Positions 34,138 through 43,235 of a stretch of DNA of 64,000 bases are shown piece by piece. A program made the translations under genes and the position numbers. The notes under the pieces are model-generated. The model saw only the letters and a program-made list of their open reading frames with translations. It ran no database searches and was not told the origin of the DNA. This DNA comes from Alteribacter lacisalsi. GTDB taxonomy: Bacteria; Bacillota; Bacilli; Bacillales; Salisediminibacteriaceae. The stretch covers positions 124,001-188,000 of the forward strand of contig NZ_PDOF01000004.1 in assembly GCF_003226345.1 (NCBI RefSeq), in the 5' to 3' direction. The first letter of the stretch is position 1. Each line of letters opens with the position of its first letter.

Positions 34138-34289
34138 GTGACTTCCTCCTTTTATGGTTATAGGAATATGTATCCCGGGTTCCCATTAAAAGGAACTGCC
34201 AAACATGGGCTCGTACAATCTTCTCCCGGCTTCCCCGGACAGAAACTGCACCTACTCATGAAAGAAGCACCAGCAGCAAAATATACTAA

Positions 34290-34321
34290 CCCCCTGCCTG
34301 AGGCTCACCTCAGACAGGGGG
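34290..34321 (-). terminator. Hairpin after mtlD
   Basis: CCCCCTGTCTGAGG and CCTCAGGCAGGGGG pair over 14 positions (one G-T) around TGAG. The following sequence is only moderately T-rich, so termination is likely but not perfect. Confidence 0.75.
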
Positions 34322-34334
34322 TAAATTCTATTTT

Positions 34335-35486
34335 CTATCTTTTTATTTTCAGACGTTCGTATTCACCGGCCACCGTTTCTGTCAGAGGGTGATCTGGGGG
34401 CAGCCCCGTGACTGTACTGACAGTTTTTCGAATACCGTCTGCTTCAATCATCGCCTGGATCTTCATACTTTCATCATCTTCAGGAACGTTAAACAGAAAC
34501 GCCGCTCCGGCTACCTCTATCAGATGCGGCGCCTCGAATCCTCTTTGATGGAGCTGGACCAGCGGGCTGAGAAGACGGTCTTCTGCTCCAAGTTTCCGCA
34601 TTGGGTTTCTTCCCACCCGTGTGACCGGATCCGATAAGTTCCTGTTTTCAAAACGTCCCAGAATTTTACGGTGATAACCATGCAGATCTTCTTCGGAAAA
34701 ACCATACTTCTCCTTGAGCAGCAGCCCCGTTTCCTTTAGAACACCTTCCGCTTTCCCTCTCACCGCAGGATTTCCCGCTGCTTCCGCCACTGTCTCTATA
34801 CCACTGGCAAAACCAAGATAGGCGAGGCAGGCGTGACCGGTATTGACGGTAAACAGCTTCCGCTCAATGTACGGTGTCAGGTCGTCCACATAGTGAACCC
34901 CTTCCAGCTTCTCCTCTTTCACCATCCCTCCACGATGGACAATCCATTCGTGAAACGGCTCCACGCTCACGTCGAGTTCAGCACCTGCTTTCCCCGGTAC
35001 AATCCGGTCCACCGCCGAATCGGGAAAACCGGCAATAGAAGCGACGGCCTGCCAATCCTCATCGCTACAGAGCGCTTTTCTGACGGCTTCCTTGAGCACC
35101 GAGCTCGCGCCAACTGCGTTTTCACAGGCGATCACATGAACCGGACCGCCCCCCTGCTCCGCTCTCCTTTTGAGCCCGTCGGCGATAACCGGCGCAATAT
35201 GGGGAAGAACGCTCACACCAACGGATGCCGTAATCAGATCCGCCTCCGCCAGGTCGTGCACCACACTGCTGTGATCATGCTGGCTGTGAAGTCCATAAAT
35301 GTTTTTTACCCTCACTGCCTCTTTACGGTCCTGCGCTAGATTCACCGAATACTCCTTCTCCTCATTAATTCGGGCGATGAGAGATTCATTCACATCCACG
35401 AAGCCGATGCGGTACCCGTTCTGATGAAGGATTTCACCGATAAATCCCCTTCCGATATTCCCTGCGCCAAAATGAATCGCCAGCAT
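34335..35486 (-). CDS. mtlD: Mannitol-1-phosphate 5-dehydrogenase
   Basis: 383 residues: N-terminal NAD fold with HFGAGNIGRGFIG (about 5-17), later the conserved ACENAVGASS, and the C-terminal KLFTVNTGHACLAYLG and KILGRFENRNLSDPVTRVGR-type active-site region. It oxidises mannitol-1-phosphate to fructose-6-phosphate. Last gene of mtlA-mtlR-mtlF-mtlD, one base after the mtlF stop. Confidence 0.95.
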   Translation of the reverse strand: MLAIHFGAGNIGRGFIGEILHQNGYRIGFVDVNESLIARINEEKEYSVNLAQDRKEAVRVKNIYGLHSQHDHSSVVHDLAEADLITASVGVSVLPHIAPVIADGLKRRAEQGGGPVHVIACENAVGASSVLKEAVRKALCSDEDWQAVASIAGFPDSAVDRIVPGKAGAELDVSVEPFHEWIVHRGGMVKEEKLEGVHYVDDLTPYIERKLFTVNTGHACLAYLGFASGIETVAEAAGNPAVRGKAEGVLKETGLLLKEKYGFSEEDLHGYHRKILGRFENRNLSDPVTRVGRNPMRKLGAEDRLLSPLVQLHQRGFEAPHLIEVAGAAFLFNVPEDDESMKIQAMIEADGIRKTVSTVTGLPPDHPLTETVAGEYERLKIKR

Positions 35487-35487
35487 C

Positions 35488-35922
35488 TTACTCCACTCCC
35501 GAGAACAGTTCCATCAGTTCCTCGCTGGAGTCGGCTGACAGAATCTGCTGCAGTGTATCTTCTTCCGAGCAGGTAATGGCAATATTGGACAGGATGCTGA
35601 GGTGCTCGTCCCCTTTACCTGCAATGCCGATTACAAGCTTCACTTCGTTTCCGTCCCAGTCAACTGGTTCTTCTAAAAGATGAATGGTAATACCGGATTC
35701 GATAACTTCTTTTTTTGCATCTTCCGTGCCGTGAGGAATCGCAAGAAAGTTACCCATGAACGTGCTCGTGACTTCTTCGCGTTCCATCATCTTTTCCACA
35801 TACTCTTCCTTTACATAACCGTTTTCCACGAGAAGGTTTCCTGCTTTACGGATTGCTTCCTCCTTGGACGCGACTGTATCCCCGATACGGATGTTTGCTT
35901 CCTGAAGTACTGATTTAGTCAT
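35488..35922 (-). CDS. mtlF: Mannitol-specific PTS enzyme IIA
   Basis: 144 residues, EIIA of the fructose/mannitol family. The phosphorylated His64 lies in FLAIPHGTEDAKK. It passes phosphate from HPr to the EIIB part of MtlA. Placed between the activator gene mtlR and mtlD, as in Geobacillus mtlARFD. Confidence 0.95.
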   Translation of the reverse strand: MTKSVLQEANIRIGDTVASKEEAIRKAGNLLVENGYVKEEYVEKMMEREEVTSTFMGNFLAIPHGTEDAKKEVIESGITIHLLEEPVDWDGNEVKLVIGIAGKGDEHLSILSNIAITCSEEDTLQQILSADSSEELMELFSGVE

Positions 35923-35939
35923 AATCCTCTCACTCCCAT

Positions 35940-38036
35940 TTATTGTAATTTACTGATCATATACTCTTTAAGCTTTTTTTCAAGAAAGGTCTGAATCAAT
36001 TGTTCGTCGCCTTTCTCAAAAAGCTGAATTGACTCGTCACTTTCAATAATCAAGGCACTGATATAGCTCATCACTTCAACTCCGGTCTGGCTCCATTCCA
36101 CAGGTGCCAGCATCAGAAGGATCCGGCGCACATCCGCTCGTTCATTATCCATCCCCTTAAGGGAGATCGGCTCTTCAAGTTCGTGTACAGTAAATGAAGG
36201 TGTCACCACGCCGTCTGTCCTGGTGTGAAATAAGGCAAGCGACGTCCCCGGAATGGCAAGCCCGCCTGCGGTTTCACGTTTCAGGAGTGCCTCGGCGATC
36301 TGACCGCCATCACGGACCCATCCTTTTTTATCCTGATAATGCCCCAGTTCCCGCGCAATCTCTTCAGATCCGGACAGAGCCGGCATGGCCTGTATTTCAA
36401 ACTCCTCCAAAAGATTCGTAACGAGGGCGCTCACCTCCTGAATCGTCTGAAATTCATTCAGTTTCATATCAGCGTCTGCCCGATCCCCCTCATTCGTCTT
36501 CAACTCTTCCGGAGCTCTCCCTTCCTCCGGTCTTTCAGCAAGCCCGTGAAGATATTCCCGGATGCGCGCGGCCTCCTTTGACGACAGAAAAGGATTCACC
36601 AGAAAGGAATCGGGAATCGACGTCAACGGAACGGTTGATACAACGATTGTATTTACCGGGATTGTTTCCTTTAAAACGTCAAACACAGACATATGGGTAA
36701 TCCGGTTAATTTCCGGTACTTCCTTTTCCAGGCGTGAGGCAAGGAGCCTGGATGTACCAATTCCGCTGGAGCAGACCACGATCGCATTGATCTGACAATT
36801 GCGTCTTGCTCTTTCCATGGCAGAACCGAAATGAAGAACGAGAAAACCCGTTTCCTCCTCCGGCACCTCATCACCGGGGAAAACCTGATCCACAGCTCTG
36901 TGGACAATCTTGAACAATTCCCCGTAGTCCCGTTTAATCTCCGGCAGAAGCGAATTGTAGATCTTCATTCCGTTTCGCATACGGAAAAGGGCCGGTTTCA
37001 GGTGGCTGATCATTCCCTCAATCAGGGACTGGTCACCGGCAAGCGGCAGTTTCACTTCTTTCTCTACCGCTCCAGCCAGCTTCTTGGCCTGCAAGGCAAG
37101 ATCCATTGGTGTTTCATGAAAATAAACCGGGCTTTCATCTCCTTGTCTGGCTCCGAGCAGATGCATCGTAATGTAGGCTGCCTCGGACTCGGGAATCTCC
37201 AGACCCAGGCGCTCTTCCAGCTTGCTTAATATTTTCAGGGCAGTACGGTATTCCTTTTCCACCTTCGCCCGTTCAAGGGGAATCTCGCCTTCCCCGATCC
37301 TCTCTCCTTTACGCACCCGGTGGACGGCCAGACTCAGGTGTACAACCAGCCCGATAAAAGACGCATCGGTAACAGGATCTCCTTCATTTCTCAGCTCCTG
37401 GAGCACCTCCATTACCTCATGAATGACCCGGGAATCGAGAAGATGAAGCACACTTTCGGAAATTTCTTCAAACCCCTCATCATCAGTCCTTTTTGATTCC
37501 AGGACAGAAAAGAACTGCTCTTCGCTCATCTGTTCGGTGATCAGGCTTCTTAAAGCTCTCCGCTTCTGCCCTTCCTCTCCTTTGACCTCAATGCCGTAAC
37601 TTCTTCTGCGGATCAGTTCCAGGCCGAAGCGCTCGAGATTCCCCTCAACACTGTTGAGGTCATTACTGATCGTGGAGATCGTCACATGCAGTTCCCTGGC
37701 GAGTGTGTACAGCTTTACAGGCTCACTTTCCTGCAGCAGGATGGAGAGCAGAAGCTGATGCCTTTCCTCCGGTGTATACTCCGCAGGTTCGAGCTCAGTC
37801 AGTTTCTTTCTGAGAACATCCCTCCCCGCTTCTTCACCGGAGAGGAGTAGCCCGCTTCCGCTTTTTCTCTCCAGAAGAAGACCGTATTCATCCAGCACCG
37901 ATTCAATTCCGGGGAGGTCCCTTTGGACAGTCCTTGTACTCACATTCAGATCATCGGCTATGGCTTTTACCGTGAGACCGTCCGGGGCTTCAAGCAGCAG
38001 GTTAAGAATATTCCGTTCCCTGGCTGAAACATACAT
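35940..38036 (-). CDS. mtlR: Mannitol operon PRD activator MtlR
   Basis: About 698 residues from the ATG at 38036 (GGGAGGTG seven bases upstream; a GTG three codons earlier overlaps that site). Order: DeoR-type HTH and second HTH, two PTS regulation domains with conserved His, a galactitol-type EIIB-like domain with Cys in VVCSSGIGTSRLL, and a mannitol-type EIIA-like domain. Phosphorylation of the PRD, IIB-like and IIA-like sites tunes activation of the mtl operon. Confidence 0.94.
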   Translation of the reverse strand: MYVSARERNILNLLLEAPDGLTVKAIADDLNVSTRTVQRDLPGIESVLDEYGLLLERKSGSGLLLSGEEAGRDVLRKKLTELEPAEYTPEERHQLLLSILLQESEPVKLYTLARELHVTISTISNDLNSVEGNLERFGLELIRRRSYGIEVKGEEGQKRRALRSLITEQMSEEQFFSVLESKRTDDEGFEEISESVLHLLDSRVIHEVMEVLQELRNEGDPVTDASFIGLVVHLSLAVHRVRKGERIGEGEIPLERAKVEKEYRTALKILSKLEERLGLEIPESEAAYITMHLLGARQGDESPVYFHETPMDLALQAKKLAGAVEKEVKLPLAGDQSLIEGMISHLKPALFRMRNGMKIYNSLLPEIKRDYGELFKIVHRAVDQVFPGDEVPEEETGFLVLHFGSAMERARRNCQINAIVVCSSGIGTSRLLASRLEKEVPEINRITHMSVFDVLKETIPVNTIVVSTVPLTSIPDSFLVNPFLSSKEAARIREYLHGLAERPEEGRAPEELKTNEGDRADADMKLNEFQTIQEVSALVTNLLEEFEIQAMPALSGSEEIARELGHYQDKKGWVRDGGQIAEALLKRETAGGLAIPGTSLALFHTRTDGVVTPSFTVHELEEPISLKGMDNERADVRRILLMLAPVEWSQTGVEVMSYISALIIESDESIQLFEKGDEQLIQTFLEKKLKEYMISKLQ

Positions 38037-38072
38037 CCTCTTCACCTCCCTGGAAATTATTCGTACCTCCTG

Positions 38073-39551
38073 TTACTGCGAGTCTTTCAGTTCATTGACA
38101 ATCTCGTCATATTTTGCACTGTTCATGAAGTTATCAACCGAAATGTGCTGTTTATCCGGCTGCTTTGCCTTCGCACGGTCGGTGAGGTCCTTATGGGTGA
38201 TAATCAGATCGGCGTCATCTGGAATCTGGTTAATGGCCTTATTGGTGACCTCGATATCGAGACCTGCCTTTTTAACTTTATTTTTAAGAATGGATGCGCC
38301 CATTGCGCTGGAACCCATTCCTGCATCACATGCAAAAATAATCTTATTGATTTTCCCTGCGCTCAGTTCCTCTGCTCCTTTTTCTGCAGCAGTCTCTTCT
38401 TCCCCTTCATTCTGAGAGGTGAAGTTTCCGGCCACACTGCTCTTTTTCCCTTTCATTGCCTGCATTTTTGTGGCAGCTTCTTCAAGGTCTTCATTTCCCG
38501 TGTCTTTTGCACTTCTGAGAATAACCGATGCGATGGCAAAGGAAACGGCCGTTGCCACAAGGATTCCAAGAAGTACGGCTACGTGATCGCCGCGGGCGGC
38601 CATCGCCATAAAGGCAAAGATACTGCCCGGTGAGGGTGCCGCTACAAGTCCTGCGTTAAAGAGGGAGAATGTGAAAATCCCGCTCATGCCTCCTCCGATC
38701 ACAGCGAGAAGAAGCAGCGGTTTCATGAGAATGTAAGGGAAATAAATTTCATGAATTCCACCGAAAAAGTGAATGATCCCTGCCCCTTTGGCCGACTGCT
38801 TCGCCATCCCGCTGCCGAACAGCATGAAGGCAAGCAGAACACCAAGACCTGGTCCCGGGTTTGCCTCAAGCATAAACAGAATCGATTTTCCCGCTTCGGA
38901 TGTTTCCTGAAGCCCGAGGGGACTCAGAATTCCGTGATTAATCGCGTTATTTAAAAACAGTACCTTACCAGGTTCAATGAAAATACTTGCCAGTGGCAGA
39001 AGTCCAGCGTCAACGATCATCCGGACACCGCCTGCAAGCACCTGGTTAAGTCCGAGTACAGCCGGCCCGACGCCCACGTAGGCGAGAATCGTCAGGATCA
39101 TAGCGACGATCCCTGCCGAGAAGTTGTTTACAAGCATTTCAAAACCTGATTTTACTTTCCCTTCAAAAAGACGGTCCACCTGCTTAATCACATATCCGCC
39201 AAGCGGTCCCATGATCATGGCACCGATAAACATCGGAATGTCCGTTCCGACGATAACCCCCATCGCTGCTGTCGCTCCCACGACACCACCACGGAGATCG
39301 TAGACCATCCGCCCTCCTGTAAACGCTATCAGAAGCGGCAGTAAATAAAGAACCATCGGGTCAACAAGTTCAGCAAGCTCGGCATTTGGCAGCCAACCGT
39401 CTTCAATGAACAGTGCCGTGATAATCCCCCAGGCGATAAAAGCACCGATATTCGGCATAATCATGCCGCTCAGGTAGCTTCCCATACGCTGGATCTTCGC
39501 TTTGATTCCGCTCTTTGCACCATTGGATGGTGCCGTCTGCTCCTGTGTCAT
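38073..39551 (-). CDS. mtlA: Mannitol PTS enzyme IICB
   Basis: 492 residues: an EIIC membrane domain (about 20-340) with the GGIHEIYFPYILM substrate motif and a C-terminal EIIB domain with phospho-Cys in IIFACDAGMGSSAMGAS. It imports and phosphorylates mannitol. The ATG at 39551 has AGGAGG eight bases upstream. An inverted repeat upstream is a candidate MtlR site. Confidence 0.95.
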   Translation of the reverse strand: MTQEQTAPSNGAKSGIKAKIQRMGSYLSGMIMPNIGAFIAWGIITALFIEDGWLPNAELAELVDPMVLYLLPLLIAFTGGRMVYDLRGGVVGATAAMGVIVGTDIPMFIGAMIMGPLGGYVIKQVDRLFEGKVKSGFEMLVNNFSAGIVAMILTILAYVGVGPAVLGLNQVLAGGVRMIVDAGLLPLASIFIEPGKVLFLNNAINHGILSPLGLQETSEAGKSILFMLEANPGPGLGVLLAFMLFGSGMAKQSAKGAGIIHFFGGIHEIYFPYILMKPLLLLAVIGGGMSGIFTFSLFNAGLVAAPSPGSIFAFMAMAARGDHVAVLLGILVATAVSFAIASVILRSAKDTGNEDLEEAATKMQAMKGKKSSVAGNFTSQNEGEEETAAEKGAEELSAGKINKIIFACDAGMGSSAMGASILKNKVKKAGLDIEVTNKAINQIPDDADLIITHKDLTDRAKAKQPDKQHISVDNFMNSAKYDEIVNELKDSQ

Positions 39552-39647
39552 ATTTATATCCTCCTCTTTCATAAAGTCCATAACTGGTTATACCTTTATA
39601 ATAAAGCGCTCTCATGACCTTTCTCAATCTAATCTAAAACCAGTTTC

Positions 39648-39665
39648 GTCACACCGGATGGTGAC
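39648..39665. promoter_or_regulatory. Candidate MtlR operator upstream of mtlA
   Basis: GTCAC-N8-GTGAC inverted repeat about 100 bp before mtlA, resembling the TTGNCACA-N4-TGTGNCAA sites of Geobacillus/Bacillus MtlR but with degenerate flanks. Confidence 0.5.
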
Positions 39666-39702
39666 ATTATTAAAGAAGGAGATCACTCATAACCCCCATG
39701 CA

Positions 39703-39743
39703 CCAAAAAAAGCCCTCCCTGCCCGGCCTGGGCAGAAAGAGCT
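39703..39743 (-). terminator. Terminator after the first metQ gene
   Basis: On the minus strand GCTCTTTCTGCCC and CGGGCAGGGAGGGC form an imperfect stem around AGGC and seven T follow. Confidence 0.8.
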
Positions 39744-39757
39744 TTTGGATCGGTTAT

Positions 39758-40603
39758 TTAAAACGCCGGAATCGCCGTTTCATCGTAATTTTCCTCAAGG
39801 AATTCCCTTACCTCATCACTTGTCATTGCTTCGGCAAGCTTCTGGATCGCCTCATCGTCCACGTTGTCTTCACGGGCAACGAGCGTGATCGCGAATTCAT
39901 TGTCTGTTCCCTCGGTGAGGAGTGCGTCGTTTTTCGGCGTCAGGCCGAGAGGTTCAGCGTAAGCTGGTGTCATCACAACGGCTCCAACATCGTCATACAT
40001 TCTTGAGAGCATCAAAAGATCCACTTCTTCAAACGTATAGTCATTTGGATTTTCAATGATATCGGACTGGGTATAATAGTTCCCCGTCTTCTCATCCAGC
40101 GTAATGATGCCGTGCTGGTCCAGGAGCGTCAGGGAACGGTCCACGTTCGATGGGTCATTGGCAATCGCAATCACGGAACCTTCCGGCAGGTGGTCGATGT
40201 CGTCATATTCCTCGGAGTAAACCCCGTAATTGGCAAAATAAATTTCTTCCACCGGCACTAAGTTCGCATCGTGGTTCCGGTTGTATTCCTCCATATAAGG
40301 GACGTGCTGAAAGAAGTTCGCGTCCACTTCTTCGTTCGCAAGGGCTGCGTTAGGCTGCACGTTGTCTCCCAGCACTTCAATTTGAAGGTCGATGCCTTCT
40401 TCAGCAAGCATGGGTTCCGTCAGTTCGAGGATATCCGTCATCGGCGAAATTAATGAAGCAACTGTAAGCGTCACTTCTTCCTGCTCCTGATTCTGTTCCT
40501 CATTCTCGTCCTGGGTTTCTCCGTTGTCCGTATTTTCCTGATCCTCACCGCAGCCGGCCAGAAACACTAAAGCCATAGACGTTAAAAACATCATTTTTTT
40601 CAT
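39758..40603 (-). CDS. metQ: MetQ/NlpA-family substrate-binding lipoprotein, set 1
   Basis: 281 residues: lipobox FLAGC with Cys18, an acidic linker, then an NlpA-type binding domain (VDANFFQHVPYMEEYN is the family hallmark). Binds methionine or a related amino acid or peptide. Forms a three-gene set with the overlapping permease and ATPase genes. No SAM riboswitch is seen upstream of this set, unlike the set at 46-49 kb. Confidence 0.9.
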   Translation of the reverse strand: MKKMMFLTSMALVFLAGCGEDQENTDNGETQDENEEQNQEQEEVTLTVASLISPMTDILELTEPMLAEEGIDLQIEVLGDNVQPNAALANEEVDANFFQHVPYMEEYNRNHDANLVPVEEIYFANYGVYSEEYDDIDHLPEGSVIAIANDPSNVDRSLTLLDQHGIITLDEKTGNYYTQSDIIENPNDYTFEEVDLLMLSRMYDDVGAVVMTPAYAEPLGLTPKNDALLTEGTDNEFAITLVAREDNVDDEAIQKLAEAMTSDEVREFLEENYDETAIPAF

Positions 40604-40623
40604 TTTTATATCCTCCTGCTTCC

Positions 40624-41289
40624 TTACCTTTTATCAATCATTCGTGACACTGTCGTACCGGTATACTGAATCAGCTGGACCAGTATGACCATAATGACGA
40701 TCACATACATCATCAGATCGGTTTTATACTGCTGATAACCATAGCGGATGGCAAAATCGCCGATCCCACCGCCTCCTACAACTCCCATGATCGTCGAGTA
40801 GGAAATAAAGCTGATCGTTGAAGTGGTCAACCCGAGCACCAGTCCCGAACGGGCCTCCACAAATAAAAACTTGAAGATGACCGCTTTTACGGAAGCGCCC
40901 ATGGAGACAGCGGCTTCGATTACGCCTTTAGGCACTTCCAAAAGCGATTGTTCCACAAACCGCGAATAATGAGCAATCGCGATAATCGCCATAGGAACGG
41001 AAGCAGCAGCGGTTCCGATCGCCGTTCCAATGATCAGCCTCGTAAACGGGATTAAAAAGACGACCAGCAAAAGAAACGGAAAAGAGCGTATCGTATTGAC
41101 GAGCAGATTCACTGTTGAAAAAACAGCTCTGTTTTCAAGCAGATGATCCTTCCGGCACAGATAAAGCAGCGTTCCCACAGGCAGGCCCACAAGGACCGCG
41201 GCCAGAATCGCCACCCCTACCATGAAGAAAGTCTCGCCGATCGCTCCCCAAATTTCAGCTTCATATTGAATTAAAATCTCAGGTATCAT
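40624..41289 (-). CDS. metI: MetI-type ABC transporter permease, set 1
   Basis: 221 residues, about five membrane helices, with the permease loop EAAVSMGASVKAVIFKFLFVEA. The ATG at 41289 has GGGAG upstream and lies inside the end of the ATPase gene (11-bp overlap). Partner of the ATPase and lipoprotein of set 1. Confidence 0.92.
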   Translation of the reverse strand: MIPEILIQYEAEIWGAIGETFFMVGVAILAAVLVGLPVGTLLYLCRKDHLLENRAVFSTVNLLVNTIRSFPFLLLVVFLIPFTRLIIGTAIGTAAASVPMAIIAIAHYSRFVEQSLLEVPKGVIEAAVSMGASVKAVIFKFLFVEARSGLVLGLTTSTISFISYSTIMGVVGGGGIGDFAIRYGYQQYKTDLMMYVIVIMVILVQLIQYTGTTVSRMIDKR

Positions 41290-42028
41290 CCCGGCTCCCA
41301 TCCTTTTGCAGCTGATCAACAAAATACTTAGGGTTGTTATCGATGTCCGGCACTCCCTCCGGCTTCATGGAGAGAGTCTCATAAACTTCACCCTTGGCCA
41401 TTACCGTGACTTTGCTGCAGAGACTCTTAATAACCCCCATCTCATGGCTGACAATAACGATGGTCACTCCGAGCCTTTTATTCACGTCCTCTAAAACGCC
41501 TAACACCTCAGCAGTAGTGTTTGGATCAAGAGAAGAAGTCGGTTCGTCACACAGCAGCACCTGGGGATTCGTGGCCAGTGCCCGTGCAATCGCCACACGC
41601 TGCTTCTGCCCGCCGCTCAGCTGCGCCGGGTACTTGTGCATAAATCCTTCAAGACCGACAAACTGCAGACATTCAAGAACCCGCCTGCGCCGCTCTTTTC
41701 GCGGATAGCCGGCCAGCTGCAGGGAAACGGCAATGTTGTCATACACCGATTTATTGGCCACCAGGTTAAAGTGCTGAAAAATCATTCCGATTGACTTCCG
41801 GGCATCCCGGAGTTTTTTCCCACTCAGATTCGTCAGCGCCTGAGCGTTTACAGTCACTTCACCGCTGTCGGGAGTCTCCAGTACATTCATCAGCCTGAGA
41901 AGCGTGGATTTCCCTGCTCCGCTGGCCCCGATAATACCGTAAATCTCCCCCTGACCGACCGTTATGGATACCGATTTTATTGCCTCGAAATCGCCGAAGC
42001 GTTTACTCACATCACGTAATTTAATCAT
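41279..42028 (-). CDS. metN: MetN-like ABC transporter ATPase without NIL domain, set 1
   Basis: 249 residues with Walker A GASGAGKST, signature LSGGQKQR, Walker B VLLCDEP and switch SHE. Ends soon after the ATPase core; the C-terminal NIL domain of about 90 residues that mediates methionine trans-inhibition is absent. This and the lack of a SAM riboswitch suggest that this set is not feedback-controlled by methionine or moves a different substrate. Confidence 0.9.
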   Translation of the reverse strand: MIKLRDVSKRFGDFEAIKSVSITVGQGEIYGIIGASGAGKSTLLRLMNVLETPDSGEVTVNAQALTNLSGKKLRDARKSIGMIFQHFNLVANKSVYDNIAVSLQLAGYPRKERRRRVLECLQFVGLEGFMHKYPAQLSGGQKQRVAIARALATNPQVLLCDEPTSSLDPNTTAEVLGVLEDVNKRLGVTIVIVSHEMGVIKSLCSKVTVMAKGEVYETLSMKPEGVPDIDNNPKYFVDQLQKDGSRDDT

Positions 42029-42248
42029 AAAAAAACCGCCTTTCGGTCCGTTGAAAGGTGATTACAACGCTTTTCATTATAGCTTAATCCCCTGCCGCTG
42101 TCACTTACGCGAATCGGGAATGAAGGCCAGGTAAATTATGGACCGGATCTGCTGTTAAACTGTGCCCTCCTTAAGATCATAACGTAAAAACCAACTTAAA
42201 CTGTGTTACGATTAAACCTTGAGTAAGATCATGCTGGGAGGTGCTGTA

Positions 42249-42959
42249 ATGTCCGTGATTCCCTATATCGTTGGTATCGTTTTTATTGCGATTCACTTTC
42301 TCGCGAATGCTCTTCTTCCTTCAGAGAAAATGAAGCGCATGAAATGGTTTTCTTTTTCCGGAGGACTGGCTGTCTCTTATGTATTTGTGTATCTACTCCC
42401 AACCCTTCATAAAGAGCAGACGAATATAGCAGAACCCTACCGCCGTTTATCAATGGAATCAGAAATCTATTTCGTAGGCCTGATCGGCGTTGTCATCTTC
42501 CTCGGCATACAAATCATTATCAGTCAGAAATACGTTTCACACTCTTCCTCCTTCTGGTCGGCTATTTCTTTTTATGCGCTATACAATGCACTGGTTTCTT
42601 ACGTCGTGCTATCAACTGATGTAGCGGGAATCCAGGCGTTATTTTACTGCTTTGCGATCGGCCTGCACTTTATCGCTGTGGCGCATGACATGTGGAGAGA
42701 GTTTCCGGGAGAATATAATAAATACGGAAGATATGTGCTGGCTGTGGGAATTGTGATCGGCTGGATATTAGCTTTAACAACGGACTTGAGGCCTCTCTTC
42801 CAATCCATCATTTTTGCGTTTGTATCAGGAGCTATGATCTTTAACGTCTTCAAACACGAACTTCCTAGTGAAAGAGAGACGCATTTTCCCACCTTCGCAG
42901 GTGCAGTCTTTATATATTCCGCAATCACCATGTCATTAAAACTCTTTTTTGAATGGTAA
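42249..42959 (+). CDS. Integral membrane protein of unknown function
   Basis: 236 residues, about seven hydrophobic segments. The ATG at 42249 has GGGAGG upstream; an earlier in-frame start lacks a site. A segment SGGLAVSYVFVYLLP and His/acidic residues in loops faintly recall ZIP-type metal transporters, but the match is too weak to name. A strong terminator follows; no operon partners. Confidence 0.75.
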   Translation: MSVIPYIVGIVFIAIHFLANALLPSEKMKRMKWFSFSGGLAVSYVFVYLLPTLHKEQTNIAEPYRRLSMESEIYFVGLIGVVIFLGIQIIISQKYVSHSSSFWSAISFYALYNALVSYVVLSTDVAGIQALFYCFAIGLHFIAVAHDMWREFPGEYNKYGRYVLAVGIVIGWILALTTDLRPLFQSIIFAFVSGAMIFNVFKHELPSERETHFPTFAGAVFIYSAITMSLKLFFEW

Positions 42960-42975
42960 CACACTCATAAAAGCA

Positions 42976-43014
42976 AACCAGGCACGCCCGGATTCCGGGC
43001 GCGCCTGGTTTTTG
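42976..43014 (+). terminator. Intrinsic terminator after the membrane protein gene
   Basis: AACCAGGC...GCCCGGA-tt-CCGGGC...GCCTGGTT forms a long stem followed by TTTTTG. Confidence 0.92.
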
Positions 43015-43019
43015 TGAAT

Positions 43020-43199
43020 GGCTCTGTTAAAGTCTGTTGTTGATTTCCGCTCACTGCGCTCCATTTCCGCGGGGACCGCTTCAGCCTCCTCAGAGAAAAC
43101 GCCCTGCGGGGTCTTCAGCCGGCGCTGTTCCCGCAGGAGTCTCGCGCGTTCGCTTCAATTAACGATAGCAAAATATCATCATTAAGCTTTAACAGAATC
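43020..43199. repeat. MITE-like element, copy A3 (180 bp)
   Basis: Ends GGCTCTGTTAAAG and CTTTAACAGAATC; core nearly identical to copy A1 and in the same orientation. Flanks TTGTGAAT (43012-43019) and TTATGAAT (43200-43207) match at seven of eight positions, a decayed target duplication. Confidence 0.82.
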
Positions 43200-43235
43200 T
43201 TATGAATACCGGCTTTCACGAAGAGGTATCAAAAA

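Noticed and set aside
39601-39614. CcpA cre site before mtlA
   Set aside because: ATAAAGCGCTCTCA read in reverse differs from the cre consensus at about three conserved positions; too weak to list.
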